Position numbers and translations under genes: made by a program
Part shown: piece by piece, positions 8,680 through 17,214 of the stretch
Position numbering within the stretch: position 1 is the first letter of the stretch
Layout: each line of letters opens with the position of its first letter
Assembly (NCBI GenBank): GCA_012514535.1
Contig: JAAZAA010000299.1
Coordinates: forward strand, 1 to 64,000
Reading direction: 5' to 3'
DNA length: 64,000 bases
DNA from: Myxococcales bacterium
GTDB taxonomy: Bacteria > Myxococcota_A > Polyangia > Polyangiales > Polyangiaceae
Notes under the pieces: model-generated
The model's database searches: none
The model's input: only the letters and a program-made list of their open reading frames with translations
What the model was told of the DNA's origin: nothing

Positions 8680-10014
8680 TCAGAGGCACTCCCAGCCGGC
8701 CTGCGCGCACGATTCCATCGCGCGCCGCAGCTGGACCGCGCTCTCGAAGAGACGTGGTTCGCGGATGTGCTGCAGCTGCAGCTCTGCTTCTCGCAGCTCG
8801 CCGCTACGGAAGTACCCATAGGCGAGCGCGTAGCGCACGCTGTCGTCCTGAAGCAGGCCGAGGCGCTCGAGCCGGGGCGCCATCGCCACGATCGTCTCGT
8901 AGCGCTCGAGCTCGATGAGGATGCTCAGGCGCTGCTTCATCTTGCGTGCCTGATCGGCGACGCGCGCGTTGAGGGTGAGCGCCCGTTCGAGGCGTCCAGC
9001 CCGCAAGTACAGCTCAGCCGCCTCCAGCGCGTACTTGGGGTTTCGGCGCGCGGCGTCTTCGAACAGCAGGGCCGCCACGAGGGGACGGTCCTCGTCGAGG
9101 TACACGTGGGCCAGGAGCACTGTCAGCTTCTCGTCTTCGGGGAAGACCAGGTGCGCGGCCTCCAAGACGTCGCGAGCCTTCTCCAGCTGCTTGGCCCGCC
9201 GCAGCCCCTCGGCGACGGCGGCGTAGTCGTCCGCCGTGACCCCAGGGCGCGCGAGATACGCCGCGCCGACCCGGGCCACCTCCTGGAACAGACCGAGTTC
9301 GATGAGGTAGAGGATGTGGACGCGGCCGAACTCGGCCTCTTTGGGGAACGCCTTCTGACCGGCGACCAGCGCCGCCAGCGCCTGCGCCGGCTGCTCGAGC
9401 TCCCAGTGACTTTGAGCTCGCATCATGAACGTCCCGGGGACGTCGGAGCCGGCGCTGCCGGCGCGGGCCAGCGCCTCGAGCACCTTGGCGTAGCTCTTCT
9501 CCCCGAAGTGCGCCTGAGCGAGGTAGAGGAACACGGCGGGCTGCTGCTGCCCCGCCGCGATGGCGCGCTCGAAGCTCTTTCGCGCCGCGTCGTACTGCCG
9601 CCCGTCGAGGGCGATGAGCCCCCGCAAGGTATGGTATCGGGGCAGATCGAGTTCCGGCTGCTGCGGGTCGACCTGATCGAGGACGACGCGAGCGCGATCG
9701 AAGTGACCGTCCTTGACCAGCTTCGCTGCGAGCGCGAGATGGTCGATCTCCTCTCGGTCCTCCGCCTCTTCCTGCTTCTCGTCCTTGGCATCGGCCGGGC
9801 CCTCCGCGACGACGAACGCGGCCGCAGCGAGCGCCAGCAAGACGACTCCGGGCCGCCGTCGACGGCCTCGCCTTGCCGCCAGCCGCTCCGCCGACCTCCG
9901 CCCCGTCGATGGTCGCTCGATCGACTGTCGTCCAGCCAACGACTGAACCTCCGACGCCTGTCCCGGCGACTCGTCGGCACCGTCGTCTGCGCGAGGGCGT
10001 ATTCTATCCATCAT
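8680..10014 (-). CDS. TPR-repeat protein of the TonB system
   Basis: A 444-aa protein with an Arg-rich N-terminus, a membrane or signal segment (GVVLLALAAAAFVVAEG, about residues 56-72), and then tandem 34-residue helical repeats of TPR type, for example DLPRYHTLRGLIALDGRQYD and AVFLYLAQAHFGEKSYAKVL. The C-terminus ends in a Cys pair (CAQAGWEC). In TonB2-type loci of Vibrio and Shewanella a periplasmic TPR protein follows tonB and is thought to link the energising complex with the receptor. It begins 10 nt after the TonB stop, so it is in the same operon. The large plus-strand ORF 8536-10215 is its antisense shadow. Confidence 0.85.
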   Translation of the reverse strand: MMDRIRPRADDGADESPGQASEVQSLAGRQSIERPSTGRRSAERLAARRGRRRRPGVVLLALAAAAFVVAEGPADAKDEKQEEAEDREEIDHLALAAKLVKDGHFDRARVVLDQVDPQQPELDLPRYHTLRGLIALDGRQYDAARKSFERAIAAGQQQPAVFLYLAQAHFGEKSYAKVLEALARAGSAGSDVPGTFMMRAQSHWELEQPAQALAALVAGQKAFPKEAEFGRVHILYLIELGLFQEVARVGAAYLARPGVTADDYAAVAEGLRRAKQLEKARDVLEAAHLVFPEDEKLTVLLAHVYLDEDRPLVAALLFEDAARRNPKYALEAAELYLRAGRLERALTLNARVADQARKMKQRLSILIELERYETIVAMAPRLERLGLLQDDSVRYALAYGYFRSGELREAELQLQHIREPRLFESAVQLRRAMESCAQAGWECL

Positions 10015-10024
10015 AGCACATCCC

Positions 10025-10657
10025 TCAGTTCAGCTCGAACCGGACGACTTGATCCATCCAGGTCTCGACCGGGCTTCCCTGGTACACGGCGGGTTCGAAC
10101 TCCCACTGGCGCACGGCGGCGAGGGCCGCCTCCTCGAAGACGCCGCGCGGCTTCGCCTCCACGACGCGAACACGGCCGATCTCCCCGTTCGCGCCGAGCA
10201 GGATCTTCAACTTGACGTACCCGGTGATGCCGCGCTGTCGGGCCTTGTCCGGATACGCAGGCGCGGTGCGCCGCCGCGGCTTGGGGAGCTCGTCGACGAC
10301 CTCCGCGGTCATCGTGGTGTGCTTGGTCGTGTCTCCGAGCAGCTGGTCGCCGAGGGAGCCGAAGTCCGCCACGGCCAACCCAGGTAGCGAGAAATCGATG
10401 CCGCCGATGGCGTTCGCCAGCTGAGGCGTCGGCGCCCGTGGCGCCGCGGACGTCTTCACCTCCCGCCGCTTTCGAGGCTTCGGCTTCTCCTTTTTCGGTG
10501 GAGGTTCCTTCGCGACCGCGAACTCGGCGCTCGGGGACTTCTCCTCACCAGGAGGCGGCGGAGCCAACGAGTTCATCGCGAACACCGAGGCCAAAGCGGT
10601 CGACCCGCCCAGCACCATGCTCGCCAAGCCACACAGATGTCGTCTGAAGTTCACCAC
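10025..10657 (-). CDS. tonB: TonB energy-transducing protein
   Basis: A 210-aa TonB. It has a short N-terminal hydrophobic segment, a periplasmic Pro/Lys-rich spacer (PPPKKEKPKPRKRR), and a C-terminal TonB domain with AYPDKARQRGITGYVKLK, EAALAAVRQWEFEPA and a final VRFEL strand. It transmits proton-motive-force energy from ExbB/ExbD to outer-membrane receptors. I use the GTG at 10657, which follows AAGGGAGG by six bases; the track start at 10732 lies inside exbD. Its closest match by domain pattern is the short TonB2 type. Confidence 0.93.
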   Translation of the reverse strand: MVNFRRHLCGLASMVLGGSTALASVFAMNSLAPPPPGEEKSPSAEFAVAKEPPPKKEKPKPRKRREVKTSAAPRAPTPQLANAIGGIDFSLPGLAVADFGSLGDQLLGDTTKHTTMTAEVVDELPKPRRRTAPAYPDKARQRGITGYVKLKILLGANGEIGRVRVVEAKPRGVFEEAALAAVRQWEFEPAVYQGSPVETWMDQVVRFELN

Positions 10658-10674
10658 GGTGGGCCTCCCTTTCG

Positions 10675-11079
10675 TCAGCCGGCTTCCTTCTCCGTAGCCA
10701 CGCCCACCTCCACCGCTCCCGCGAGGCGGCACTGGTCCACGACCTCGACGAGCCGCTCGGCCGTCACGCGCCGGTCGGTGATCACCAGCACCTGGGAGGA
10801 GGCACCGCTCTCGAGGAACTCACGGACGCGGCTCTGGACCATCCATGGCCGCACGGGGGTTCCATCGACGTAGATGTTGGAGCTCGAGTCGATGTTGACG
10901 CGGAGCGCCTTCCCGGAGGCGCGCTCCGCGCTGGCTGCCCCGGGGCGTTCGATGTCGACCTTCATGTCCTTGACGAAGGTCGTCGAGACCATGAAGAAAA
11001 TGAGCAGAATGAACACCATGTCGATGAGGGGTGAGATGTCGATGCTCCCTACCTCCTCGGTCTTCCTGCGACGTCTCAT
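10675..11079 (-). CDS. exbD: ExbD biopolymer transport protein
   Basis: A 134-aa protein with one N-terminal transmembrane segment and the family motif IDISPLIDMVFILLIFF, in which the Asp (LID) carries protons through the ExbB/ExbD channel. The periplasmic part ends with a typical ExbD fold (VLVITDRRVTAERLVEVVDQ). Its ATG overlaps the exbB stop (ATGA). It is hidden inside a longer track ORF (10675-11649) whose N-terminal half is a shadow of exbB. Confidence 0.93.
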   Translation of the reverse strand: MRRRRKTEEVGSIDISPLIDMVFILLIFFMVSTTFVKDMKVDIERPGAASAERASGKALRVNIDSSSNIYVDGTPVRPWMVQSRVREFLESGASSQVLVITDRRVTAERLVEVVDQCRLAGAVEVGVATEKEAG

Positions 11080-11702
11080 GGATTCCCCACTCGTGGTTCT
11101 CCGGAGCACGACGGCTCCGTGCACAAGATGTCCTTGAGCTGCTCCAGCTCGCGGACGAGGTTCGCTTGGCGGCGGTCGAGGAACCGCCCGACGATCAGCC
11201 CGGGCACGGCGACGCTCAAGCCCATCTGCGTGGTGAACAGCGCTTGCGAAATCCCCCCAGCGATGCCACCGGATTGGGAGAACAACGACATGTCCGCCAG
11301 GGAGTCGAAGGTCTCGATCATGCCCGTGACCGTCCCGAGGAGCCCCGCCAGCGGCGCGACCGCCACGACGCTGGCGATCAGGATGCGCCCTCGCCCGAGC
11401 TGCCCCTCGACGTCCGCGAACGCGTCGTCGAGGACGCGCCGGAGATCGACGCGGTGCAGATCCACACCCCGCGCGAGCTCGAGCCCCCGGATGACCGCGG
11501 CGTCGATGACCCCGCGCGGCTCCCGCAGCTGGCCGTTCCGGTATCGCTCGACGAGCACGCGCACACTCCTGGGGCTGCCACGTCGCAGGGTCAGGAGCCG
11601 ATACCCCAGCGCGTACCACAGCACGAACGTGCCGATGACGAGCGGCCACATGATGAAGCCGCCGCTGTGCACGTAGTCGAGCAACGAGCGCACCGGTCCC
11701 AT
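11076..11702 (-). CDS. exbB: ExbB proton channel protein
   Basis: A 208-aa MotA/TolQ/ExbB-family protein with three transmembrane segments: MWPLVIGTFVLWYALGY, IASVVAVAPLAGLLGTVTGM, and a third around FTTQMGLSVAVPGLIVG. The GTVTGM segment is the conserved family signature. It forms the proton channel with ExbD. Its ATG at 11702 shares its A with the TGA of the upstream TtpC-like gene. It is embedded in a longer composite track ORF (11076-13244). Confidence 0.92.
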   Translation of the reverse strand: MGPVRSLLDYVHSGGFIMWPLVIGTFVLWYALGYRLLTLRRGSPRSVRVLVERYRNGQLREPRGVIDAAVIRGLELARGVDLHRVDLRRVLDDAFADVEGQLGRGRILIASVVAVAPLAGLLGTVTGMIETFDSLADMSLFSQSGGIAGGISQALFTTQMGLSVAVPGLIVGRFLDRRQANLVRELEQLKDILCTEPSCSGEPRVGNP

Positions 11703-13105
11703 CACGAGACCTCCACGAGACTCCCTGGCAGCTCCGAGGAGGGGACAGGGGGCGGCGGCGGCGTGCTCAGGGCGACGCCCGTCGCGATGTTCGTGACGCG
11801 CAGCGCGGACTTGTCCATGGCGTCCTTGATGTTCTCTGCCCAGCCGGTCAGCAGGTTGCCGACGAGCAGGGCCGGGATGGCGACGATGAGGCCGAGCTCC
11901 GTCGTGATCAGCGCCTCGGAGATGCCGCCCGACAGCAACTTCGGGTTCCCGGTGCCGAACTCGGTGATGACGTCGAAGGTGGCGATCATGCCCGTCACGG
12001 TCCCCAGCAAGCCCAGGAGCGGCCCCACCGCGGCGCACACGAGGATCGCCGAGCCGAAGCGATCGAGGTGAGGTTGTTCGTGGAGGACGCTCTCGGAGAT
12101 CACGTCCTCCAGGTGGTCGCGGGGGCGATCGATGTGCTTCAGGGTCGCCGTGAGTACGCGGCCTGCCGCGCTCTTCGCGTTGCCGCACACCGCGAGCGCG
12201 CCCGCCACGTCCCCCACCCGCAGCTTCGGGATGATCTCGTCCACGAGCCGATCCGTGTTGCTCGCGGCACGCCAGAGGAACAGGCCGCGCAGCGCGATCA
12301 TCACGAGCGCGGCGAAGCCGAGCACGACGATTACCCAGCCGATCGGCCCCCCCGCCTTCACGACGTCCAGCGCCGTCTTCTCCTGGCGAGCCTCGACTCC
12401 CTTGTCGAGTGCCTCGTAGAGAAAGAGCTTCAAACGCTCCGGGCTCGCGCCGTTTGCCAGCGCGATGGCCGTTTCCGCGGTCGCGTTCTCGGGCCACACC
12501 TTCAGCTGCCCGTCTCCAGCGGGAGCCAGCGCGCCAGCGACCTGGTCGCTCACCCCGTAGCTGGCGATGTTGCCGACGCGCAGGATCGTCCCGCGCACCT
12601 GGCGCCCCGTGGCAGAGAAGAACTCTCCCTCCTCCCGACGCACGCTCCCCTGGCGCTCGAGCAGCTCCACGACCTTGCGGAAGGCGAAGCGCACCTGCTC
12701 GACCACGGCGGTCTCGCCCTCCTGCGCCACCGGGAGCTTCTCGCCGCCCCGCTCGAGCGCGGCGGCGGCCTGGGTCAGCATTCCCGCGAGAACGTCGCCT
12801 CCTTCTTGGGCGGTCTCGGCCTGGGTCTCCGTCTGCATGAGCTGGTCCGCGAGGCGATCGGCCTCGAGGGCAGCGCCCATCACCTTCCCCTGGAGCGTCG
12901 CGAGCTCCTCCTCCGCCTCCGCGACGGTCTTGGCGGCGCGCGCGTCCAGGTCTCGGATCCGCTGCTCCAGGGCGCTGCGTTCGGCTTCGAGGAAGGCGAA
13001 CTCCCGCTTGTAGGCCGCGTCCAGCGCGGCCTGGTCCTGGGCGGTGGCCCAGGTGGCTCCCAACAGCGTGAACGACGTCACCAGCACCATCGTCAGCGTG
13101 CGCAT
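11702..13105 (-). CDS. TtpC-like MotA/TolQ/ExbB protein with periplasmic coiled coil
   Basis: A 467-aa protein combining a signal peptide (ending ATWATAQ), a long predicted periplasmic coiled coil (about 25-110, rich in Glu/Ala/Leu heptads), a linker domain, and a C-terminal three-TM ExbB module with the signature LLGLLGTVTGMIATF. In Vibrio TonB2 systems the equivalent TtpC is a fourth essential component, thought to reach across the periplasm. The start is the ATG at 13105, which overlaps the TGA of the DUF3450 gene; the track uses a GTG one codon earlier. It is translationally coupled on both sides. Confidence 0.88.
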   Translation of the reverse strand: MRTLTMVLVTSFTLLGATWATAQDQAALDAAYKREFAFLEAERSALEQRIRDLDARAAKTVAEAEEELATLQGKVMGAALEADRLADQLMQTETQAETAQEGGDVLAGMLTQAAAALERGGEKLPVAQEGETAVVEQVRFAFRKVVELLERQGSVRREEGEFFSATGRQVRGTILRVGNIASYGVSDQVAGALAPAGDGQLKVWPENATAETAIALANGASPERLKLFLYEALDKGVEARQEKTALDVVKAGGPIGWVIVVLGFAALVMIALRGLFLWRAASNTDRLVDEIIPKLRVGDVAGALAVCGNAKSAAGRVLTATLKHIDRPRDHLEDVISESVLHEQPHLDRFGSAILVCAAVGPLLGLLGTVTGMIATFDVITEFGTGNPKLLSGGISEALITTELGLIVAIPALLVGNLLTGWAENIKDAMDKSALRVTNIATGVALSTPPPPPVPSSELPGSLVEVS

Positions 13106-13908
13106 CACTTCGCCTCCGGGGGCAACGCGTTCGGGAGCTCGAAGTAGCCGATACGGATCTGCTTCTTCTGACTCTCGAACAGGGCCTCGACGAGCCGCTG
13201 GTCCTCACGCTTCTCGAGCCTGCGGTACTCCCAATTTCCGTCACTGCGAGCGGCGTACCCGACGGAGCCGTCGCTCGTCTTGAAGAAGAGCATGACCATG
13301 CCGACGCGGACCACGTCCGCCAGGAGCTCCTCGCCAGCGAGCTCGATCGACTGGCGGTACATTCCGCTCTCCCGCGCGAGTCGCAGCTCGTCCTCGGCGA
13401 AGGTCCACAGGCGCGCCAGCGCCCGCGGCGGCGTGAGCAACCCTGAGCTCAGCTGATCGTCGATCTTGTCGAGCTCCGCCAGGCGCTCTCCCCTCCGGAA
13501 GGGCAGCGAACGCTCCACATAAGCCCGGAGCTCCGCGAGGCTCTCCGCGTAGAGAGGCTTCAGGGCCTCGTCCCCCTGCTGCTCCTCGGCGATGACCTTC
13601 TTCTTTTGGGCGATCGCCGACCGGATCTTCTGGAGGCGCACCTGCTCCTTCTGGAGCTCGAGCTTCAGGTCCGACTTCTGGCGCGCCAGAGACCTCACCT
13701 GATCCCTCAGGTCGTTGTCCTTGCGCGAGAGCTCTGCCGAAAGCTCCTCGACCTCGCCGCGCAGGGCGGCGAGGCGGCGACCGAGATCGACGACCTGATC
13801 GCCGACGGCGGGCGCCGCCACGGTGAGTCCACCGACGAGGAGCGCCCCGCGCAGCGCGCGGCCGACCCATGGTCGAGATGATGTTGGATGGTTTGGATGT
13901 CGGGACAT
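13105..13908 (-). CDS. DUF3450 periplasmic coiled-coil protein
   Basis: A 267-aa protein. A signal-type N-terminus (ALRGALLVGGLTVAAPAVGD) is followed by a long coiled coil (about 40-120), then a domain with GLLTPPRALARLWTFAEDELRLARESG and a C-terminal strand-rich part (RIGYFELPNALPPEAK). These features match DUF3450, which regularly opens TonB2/TtpC operons in proteobacteria. It is the first gene of the operon, so the upstream Pho-like boxes would control the whole set. I prefer the ATG at 13908, preceded by AAGG; a GTG at 13926 is also possible. Confidence 0.85.
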   Translation of the reverse strand: MSRHPNHPTSSRPWVGRALRGALLVGGLTVAAPAVGDQVVDLGRRLAALRGEVEELSAELSRKDNDLRDQVRSLARQKSDLKLELQKEQVRLQKIRSAIAQKKKVIAEEQQGDEALKPLYAESLAELRAYVERSLPFRRGERLAELDKIDDQLSSGLLTPPRALARLWTFAEDELRLARESGMYRQSIELAGEELLADVVRVGMVMLFFKTSDGSVGYAARSDGNWEYRRLEKREDQRLVEALFESQKKQIRIGYFELPNALPPEAK

Positions 13909-13971
13909 CGCCTTGCCTTGATTCACTCTCTGGGCGGCACCGGGCCGCTCCGTGCAGTGTCGAGGACCGCC

Positions 13972-13987
13972 TTGACGTTCCCGTGAC
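13972..13987 (-). promoter_or_regulatory. putative Pho box 2 of the TonB operon
   Basis: On the minus strand this reads GTCACGGGAACGTCAA: two GTCA-type half sites with 11-bp period, the layout of a PhoB-binding box. It lies about 65 bp upstream of the DUF3450 start, facing the operon. Confidence 0.5.
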
Positions 13988-14014
13988 CTGCGCGAAAATC
14001 GATCGTGCCGAACG

Positions 14015-14030
14015 ATGACGACTTCGTGAC
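14015..14030 (-). promoter_or_regulatory. putative Pho box 1 of the TonB operon
   Basis: On the minus strand this reads GTCACGAAGTCGTCAT, almost the same as the box in front of the response regulator gene on the other strand and 43 bp upstream of box 2. The half sites are 11 bp apart. E. coli Pho boxes are CTGTCAT-type repeats with the same period. Confidence 0.6.
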
Positions 14031-14142
14031 CGAGGAGCGCCCGGCCCGTGTCAGCCGCTTCGTTGGGCGAGAGACTGGAGACGCTTCGTGACGAACCCGT
14101 GGCGTCTCCGGAAAATCCAGGTGACCCGATTCTTGCGGGAGC

Positions 14143-14169
14143 TTCATCGATCGGTCACGGAACCGTCAT
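14143..14169 (+). promoter_or_regulatory. putative Pho box of the response regulator gene
   Basis: TTCAT (14143), GTCAC (14154) and GTCAT (14165) form three direct half sites with exact 11-bp period; weaker half sites continue upstream at 14132 and 14121. The last half site ends 24 bp before the ATG at 14194, so the transcript would have a very short leader. It suggests autoregulation by a PhoB-like protein. Confidence 0.6.
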
Positions 14170-14193
14170 GTGGCCCGAGTATCGACGCTGGGT

Positions 14194-14994
14194 ATGGGGA
14201 CCATCGTCATCGTCGACGACGAGCAGGACATCATCGACGTCCTCGAGTTCAACCTGCGGCAGGCCGGCCATGAGGTCTTGCCGGCGACGCGCGGGCGCGC
14301 GGGACTCGAGCTGGCGCTCACGAAGCGCCCCGACCTCGTCATCTTGGATCTGATGCTGCCCGACCTCTCGGGCACCGAGCTGTGCCGCGCCCTACGGAGC
14401 GCCACCCAGACGCGCAACACCCCCGTCCTGATGCTGAGCGCCCGGGGAGAGGAGATCGATCGAGTGGTCGGCTTCGAGCTGGGGGCGGACGACTACGTGA
14501 CGAAGCCCTTCAGCGTCCGTGAGCTGCTGCTCCGGGTCCGCGCCCTGCTGCAGCGCTCTCGGTCCACGGCCCCGGAGCGCACGTCCTTCGTCGAGTTCGG
14601 TCGCCTCGGGATCGACCGAGACGCGCACAGGATCTGGGTGAACGACACGGAGGTGCCCCTGACGGCCCTGGAGTTCCGGCTGCTCGTGACGTTGTTCGAG
14701 CGAAGGAACCGGGTCCAGACGCGAGCCGCCCTCCTGGAGCACGTCTGGGGCATGAACGCTCACATCTCGACGCGCACCGTCGACGCCCATGTGAAGCGGC
14801 TCCGCGAGAAGCTCGGCGCCGCCCGGGAGTACGTCGAGACGGTGCGCGGAGTCGGCTACCGCTTCCGCGACGCTCCGGAGCCCGGTGACAGCGGCACCCA
14901 TCTCACTCGCCGCGCAGGGGAGGACCCTGGCGCGGACGGGGGGGCCGACGTCGCCGGTGCTCCCCCCGGTGGTCCCCGCGCCGCCGTGCCCTGA
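14194..14994 (+). CDS. PhoB-like OmpR-family response regulator
   Basis: A 266-aa regulator with an N-terminal receiver domain (acidic pair in VDDEQD, phospho-acceptor Asp in LVILDLMLPD, switch Lys in YVTKPF) and a C-terminal winged helix (TRTVDAHVKRLREKLG, then VETVRGVGYRF), the PhoB/OmpR layout. A low-complexity Gly/Ala/Pro tail of about 35 residues follows. I use the ATG at 14194; the track GTG at 14170 overlaps the putative Pho box. No histidine kinase gene is adjacent, so the partner must lie elsewhere. The shared intergenic region with Pho-like boxes pointing both ways suggests that it regulates itself and the TonB operon. Identity as PhoB is inference. Confidence 0.85.
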   Translation: MGTIVIVDDEQDIIDVLEFNLRQAGHEVLPATRGRAGLELALTKRPDLVILDLMLPDLSGTELCRALRSATQTRNTPVLMLSARGEEIDRVVGFELGADDYVTKPFSVRELLLRVRALLQRSRSTAPERTSFVEFGRLGIDRDAHRIWVNDTEVPLTALEFRLLVTLFERRNRVQTRAALLEHVWGMNAHISTRTVDAHVKRLREKLGAAREYVETVRGVGYRFRDAPEPGDSGTHLTRRAGEDPGADGGADVAGAPPGGPRAAVP

Positions 14995-15635
14995 GGTCCG
15001 ACGGCGCGTCCTCGTCCGTGGGTGGCTCGGGGAATTTCGGCGCCGCCGCCCCTCTGACGCTACAGCGCTAGCGAATTTCCCGGGGGCACCCACCGTCGGG
15101 ACCCTGCGTCTCCCCGGGGGTGGCCGGGGCGCAGCTCGCTCGCTCTGGGACCTCCACCGTTTCCGGCGGACCACCAAACCCGCGAAACTATTGATGTTTT
15201 TCCACCACTTGACCTCGGGGCGAGATTCAGGCTCGCGCGGGTAGCGCCGGGCGTCCCGGTGGATTATGTGTGCGCCCCCGCAGCGACCTCAGCGCGTCTG
15301 GTCTTTCCGCAGCGCGCGTCGTGCGGCGCTCCCTCACCACCCTGACCGAGACCGCCTAGCGGATTTCTCCGAAAACGGACCAACTCTCCGCGAAATCGTC
15401 TTATTGTCCGCCCGGAACAGGGCCCCATGCTAGGGTCCTCACCCCGAACGTTCTCAGGGCAGCTCCTCTGGACAGTCCCCGAAACCCTCGAACTTATCCA
15501 ATTGTGAATCGATGATCCCCGGCGCCGAGCCTTGGCTCAGCGTAACGCCGAACACGCGCCCCCGCGTGCGGCACGGCCTGGCAGGCGCCGACCACCCCAC
15601 TGCGTAGCGCTCATCGCGCCCCAACAGGGTACTTC
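14995..15635. other. intergenic region, no gene recognised
   Basis: About 640 bp between the response regulator and the sigma factor gene. The ORFs crossing it (for example 14885-15244) are Arg/Pro/Gly-rich and look like chance frames. No RNA gene is visible. It presumably holds the sigma-factor promoter; I could not pick a convincing -35/-10 pair. Confidence 0.5.
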
Positions 15636-16937
15636 ATGGCATCCGACTCGCTCACTCCCCCTCCCCTCGAGCCGAACTCCAACGATCCGCTTCGCGTCTA
15701 TCTTCGGAAGATGGGCACCGTGCCGCTCCTCACCCGCGAGGGCGAGGTCGAGCTGGCCAAGCGCATCGAAGAAGGGACCAACGCCGTTCGGGACGCGCTG
15801 TTCTCCAGCCCCGTCATCATCGACGAGCTGACCCGAACGAGTGAGCTGCTCCAAGAGAACCGTGTCCGGGCCCGCGAGCTCCTGAACGTCGAAGCCGACG
15901 ACGACAGCTTCGACGAGGAGGCCGCCGCCAACCACCTGGTCGAGCAGATCGACAAGATCAAGCGCGTCGCCAAGCGACGAGGCTCCCTGCTCAACGGGCA
16001 GCCCGCGGATGCCCGCCAGACGAAGGCCCAAGCCGAGCTCGAGAAGCTGCTGCTCGAGCTCAACCTCAACAAGCGGACCATCGACAAGATGGCGCAGAAG
16101 CTGAAGGCCAAGGCGCTCATCGAGCCCGGCCCCGACAGCGACGTCTCGCAGGAGGAGCACGAGACGCTGCGGCGCCTCTCCCTCGAGGTCAGCCGCGGCG
16201 AGCGACGGGCGCAGCAGGCCAAGGCCGCCTTGGTCGAGGCGAACCTGCGGCTCGTCGTCTCCATCGCCAAGCGCTACACGAACCGTGGCCTGCAGCTGCT
16301 CGACCTCATCCAGGAGGGCAACATCGGCGTGATGATCGCCGCCGACAAGTTCGAGTATCGGCGCGGGTACAAGTTCAGCACGTACGCGACCTGGTGGATC
16401 CGCCAGGCCATCACTCGTGCGATCGCCGACCAGGCGCGCACCATCCGCATCCCGGTGCACATGGTGGAGACCATGAACAAGATGCACCGGACCGCCCACG
16501 ACTTGGTGCAGGAGCTCGGCCGCGAACCCACACCCGAAGAACTCGCGCAGCGCCTCGATATTCCCGTTTCCAAGGTCCGGAGCCTGCTCCGCATCGTGAA
16601 GGAGCCCTTGAGCCTCGAGACCCCGCGCGGCGAGGACGGGGACTGTACCTTGGGCGACTTCGTGGAAGACCAGAAGGCGCCCAGTCCCTCCGATAGCCTG
16701 ATGTCGAATGACCTCAACAAGCAGACGCGCGAGCTCCTGAACTCCTTGAGCGTGCGCGAGCAGCGCGTCCTCCAGAAGCGCTTCGGCATCGGGGAGAAGA
16801 GCGAGCACACCCTCGAAGAGATCGGCAAGGAGTTCAACGTCACCCGCGAGCGCATCCGGCAGATCGAGGCCAAGGCGCTGCAGAAGCTCAAGAGCTCCCG
16901 CCGCTCGCGGTCCCTCAAGGCGTACCTCGAGCAGTGA
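15636..16937 (+). CDS. rpoD: RpoD-family RNA polymerase sigma-70 factor
   Basis: A 433-aa sigma factor. Region 1.2 begins at once ([21 protein letters not shown]), followed by a charged non-conserved region, region 2 ([40 protein letters not shown]), region 3, and region 4 with the -35-binding helix ([24 protein letters not shown]). The primary-sigma core motifs are nearly intact, but region 1.1 is absent and region 2.2 reads [17 protein letters not shown] where the usual form is [17 protein letters not shown]. It could therefore be the housekeeping factor or a group-2 relative. A probable terminator follows. Confidence 0.85.
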   Translation: MASDSLTPPPLEPNSNDPLRVYLRKMGTVPLLTREGEVELAKRIEEGTNAVRDALFSSPVIIDELTRTSELLQENRVRARELLNVEADDDSFDEEAAANHLVEQIDKIKRVAKRRGSLLNGQPADARQTKAQAELEKLLLELNLNKRTIDKMAQKLKAKALIEPGPDSDVSQEEHETLRRLSLEVSRGERRAQQAKAALVEANLRLVVSIAKRYTNRGLQLLDLIQEGNIGVMIAADKFEYRRGYKFSTYATWWIRQAITRAIADQARTIRIPVHMVETMNKMHRTAHDLVQELGREPTPEELAQRLDIPVSKVRSLLRIVKEPLSLETPRGEDGDCTLGDFVEDQKAPSPSDSLMSNDLNKQTRELLNSLSVREQRVLQKRFGIGEKSEHTLEEIGKEFNVTRERIRQIEAKALQKLKSSRRSRSLKAYLEQ

Positions 16938-16986
16938 ACCGCGGGCGCTTCACGGCGCCCCGCAAGAACGAGTCAGCGACCTCGAG

Positions 16987-17034
16987 CGAACGACGGCGAC
17001 CCTCCCTCACGGAGCGGTCGCCGTTCTCGTTTCC
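16987..17034 (+). terminator. terminator after the sigma factor gene
   Basis: The arm CGAACGACGGCGACC pairs with GGTCGCCGTTCTCG (eight perfect pairs next to the loop, more with one bulge), followed by TTTCC. It begins 50 bp after the rpoD stop. Confidence 0.6.
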
Positions 17035-17143
17035 GGCCGGCGCATCGGCTCAGGCGTCTCCGAGCGGGACGCACCAGCGACGTTCCCGGGGGCGTCCATG
17101 CGTGGAAACGCGCTGATTTTGGACGCGAGCCGAGGACATGGCG

Positions 17144-17160
17144 TTGGCAGCGCCCTTGCA
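17144..17160 (+). promoter_or_regulatory. sigma-54 promoter candidate of the exopolysaccharide locus
   Basis: TTGGCAGCGCCCTTGCA carries TTGGCA and TTGCA with exact GG-N10-GC spacing, differing from the sigma-54 consensus at two positions. Predicted start is near 17171, giving a leader of about 44 nt before the priming transferase ATG. Confidence 0.65.
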
Positions 17161-17214
17161 TTGGCCGGAGGGACGGGTGGGCCGTCTTCCATCCCCCACC
17201 CCGAACGAGGTGCC

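Noticed and set aside
8536-10215. 559-aa plus-strand ORF
   Set aside because: Antisense to the TPR and tonB genes.
11076-13244. 722-aa minus-strand ORF
   Set aside because: Only its C-terminal 208 residues are real (ExbB); the rest is a shadow of the TtpC-like gene.
14885-15244. 119-aa ORF after the response regulator, possible histidine kinase fragment
   Set aside because: No HAMP, H-box or ATPase motif; overlaps the regulator's 3' end in another frame.
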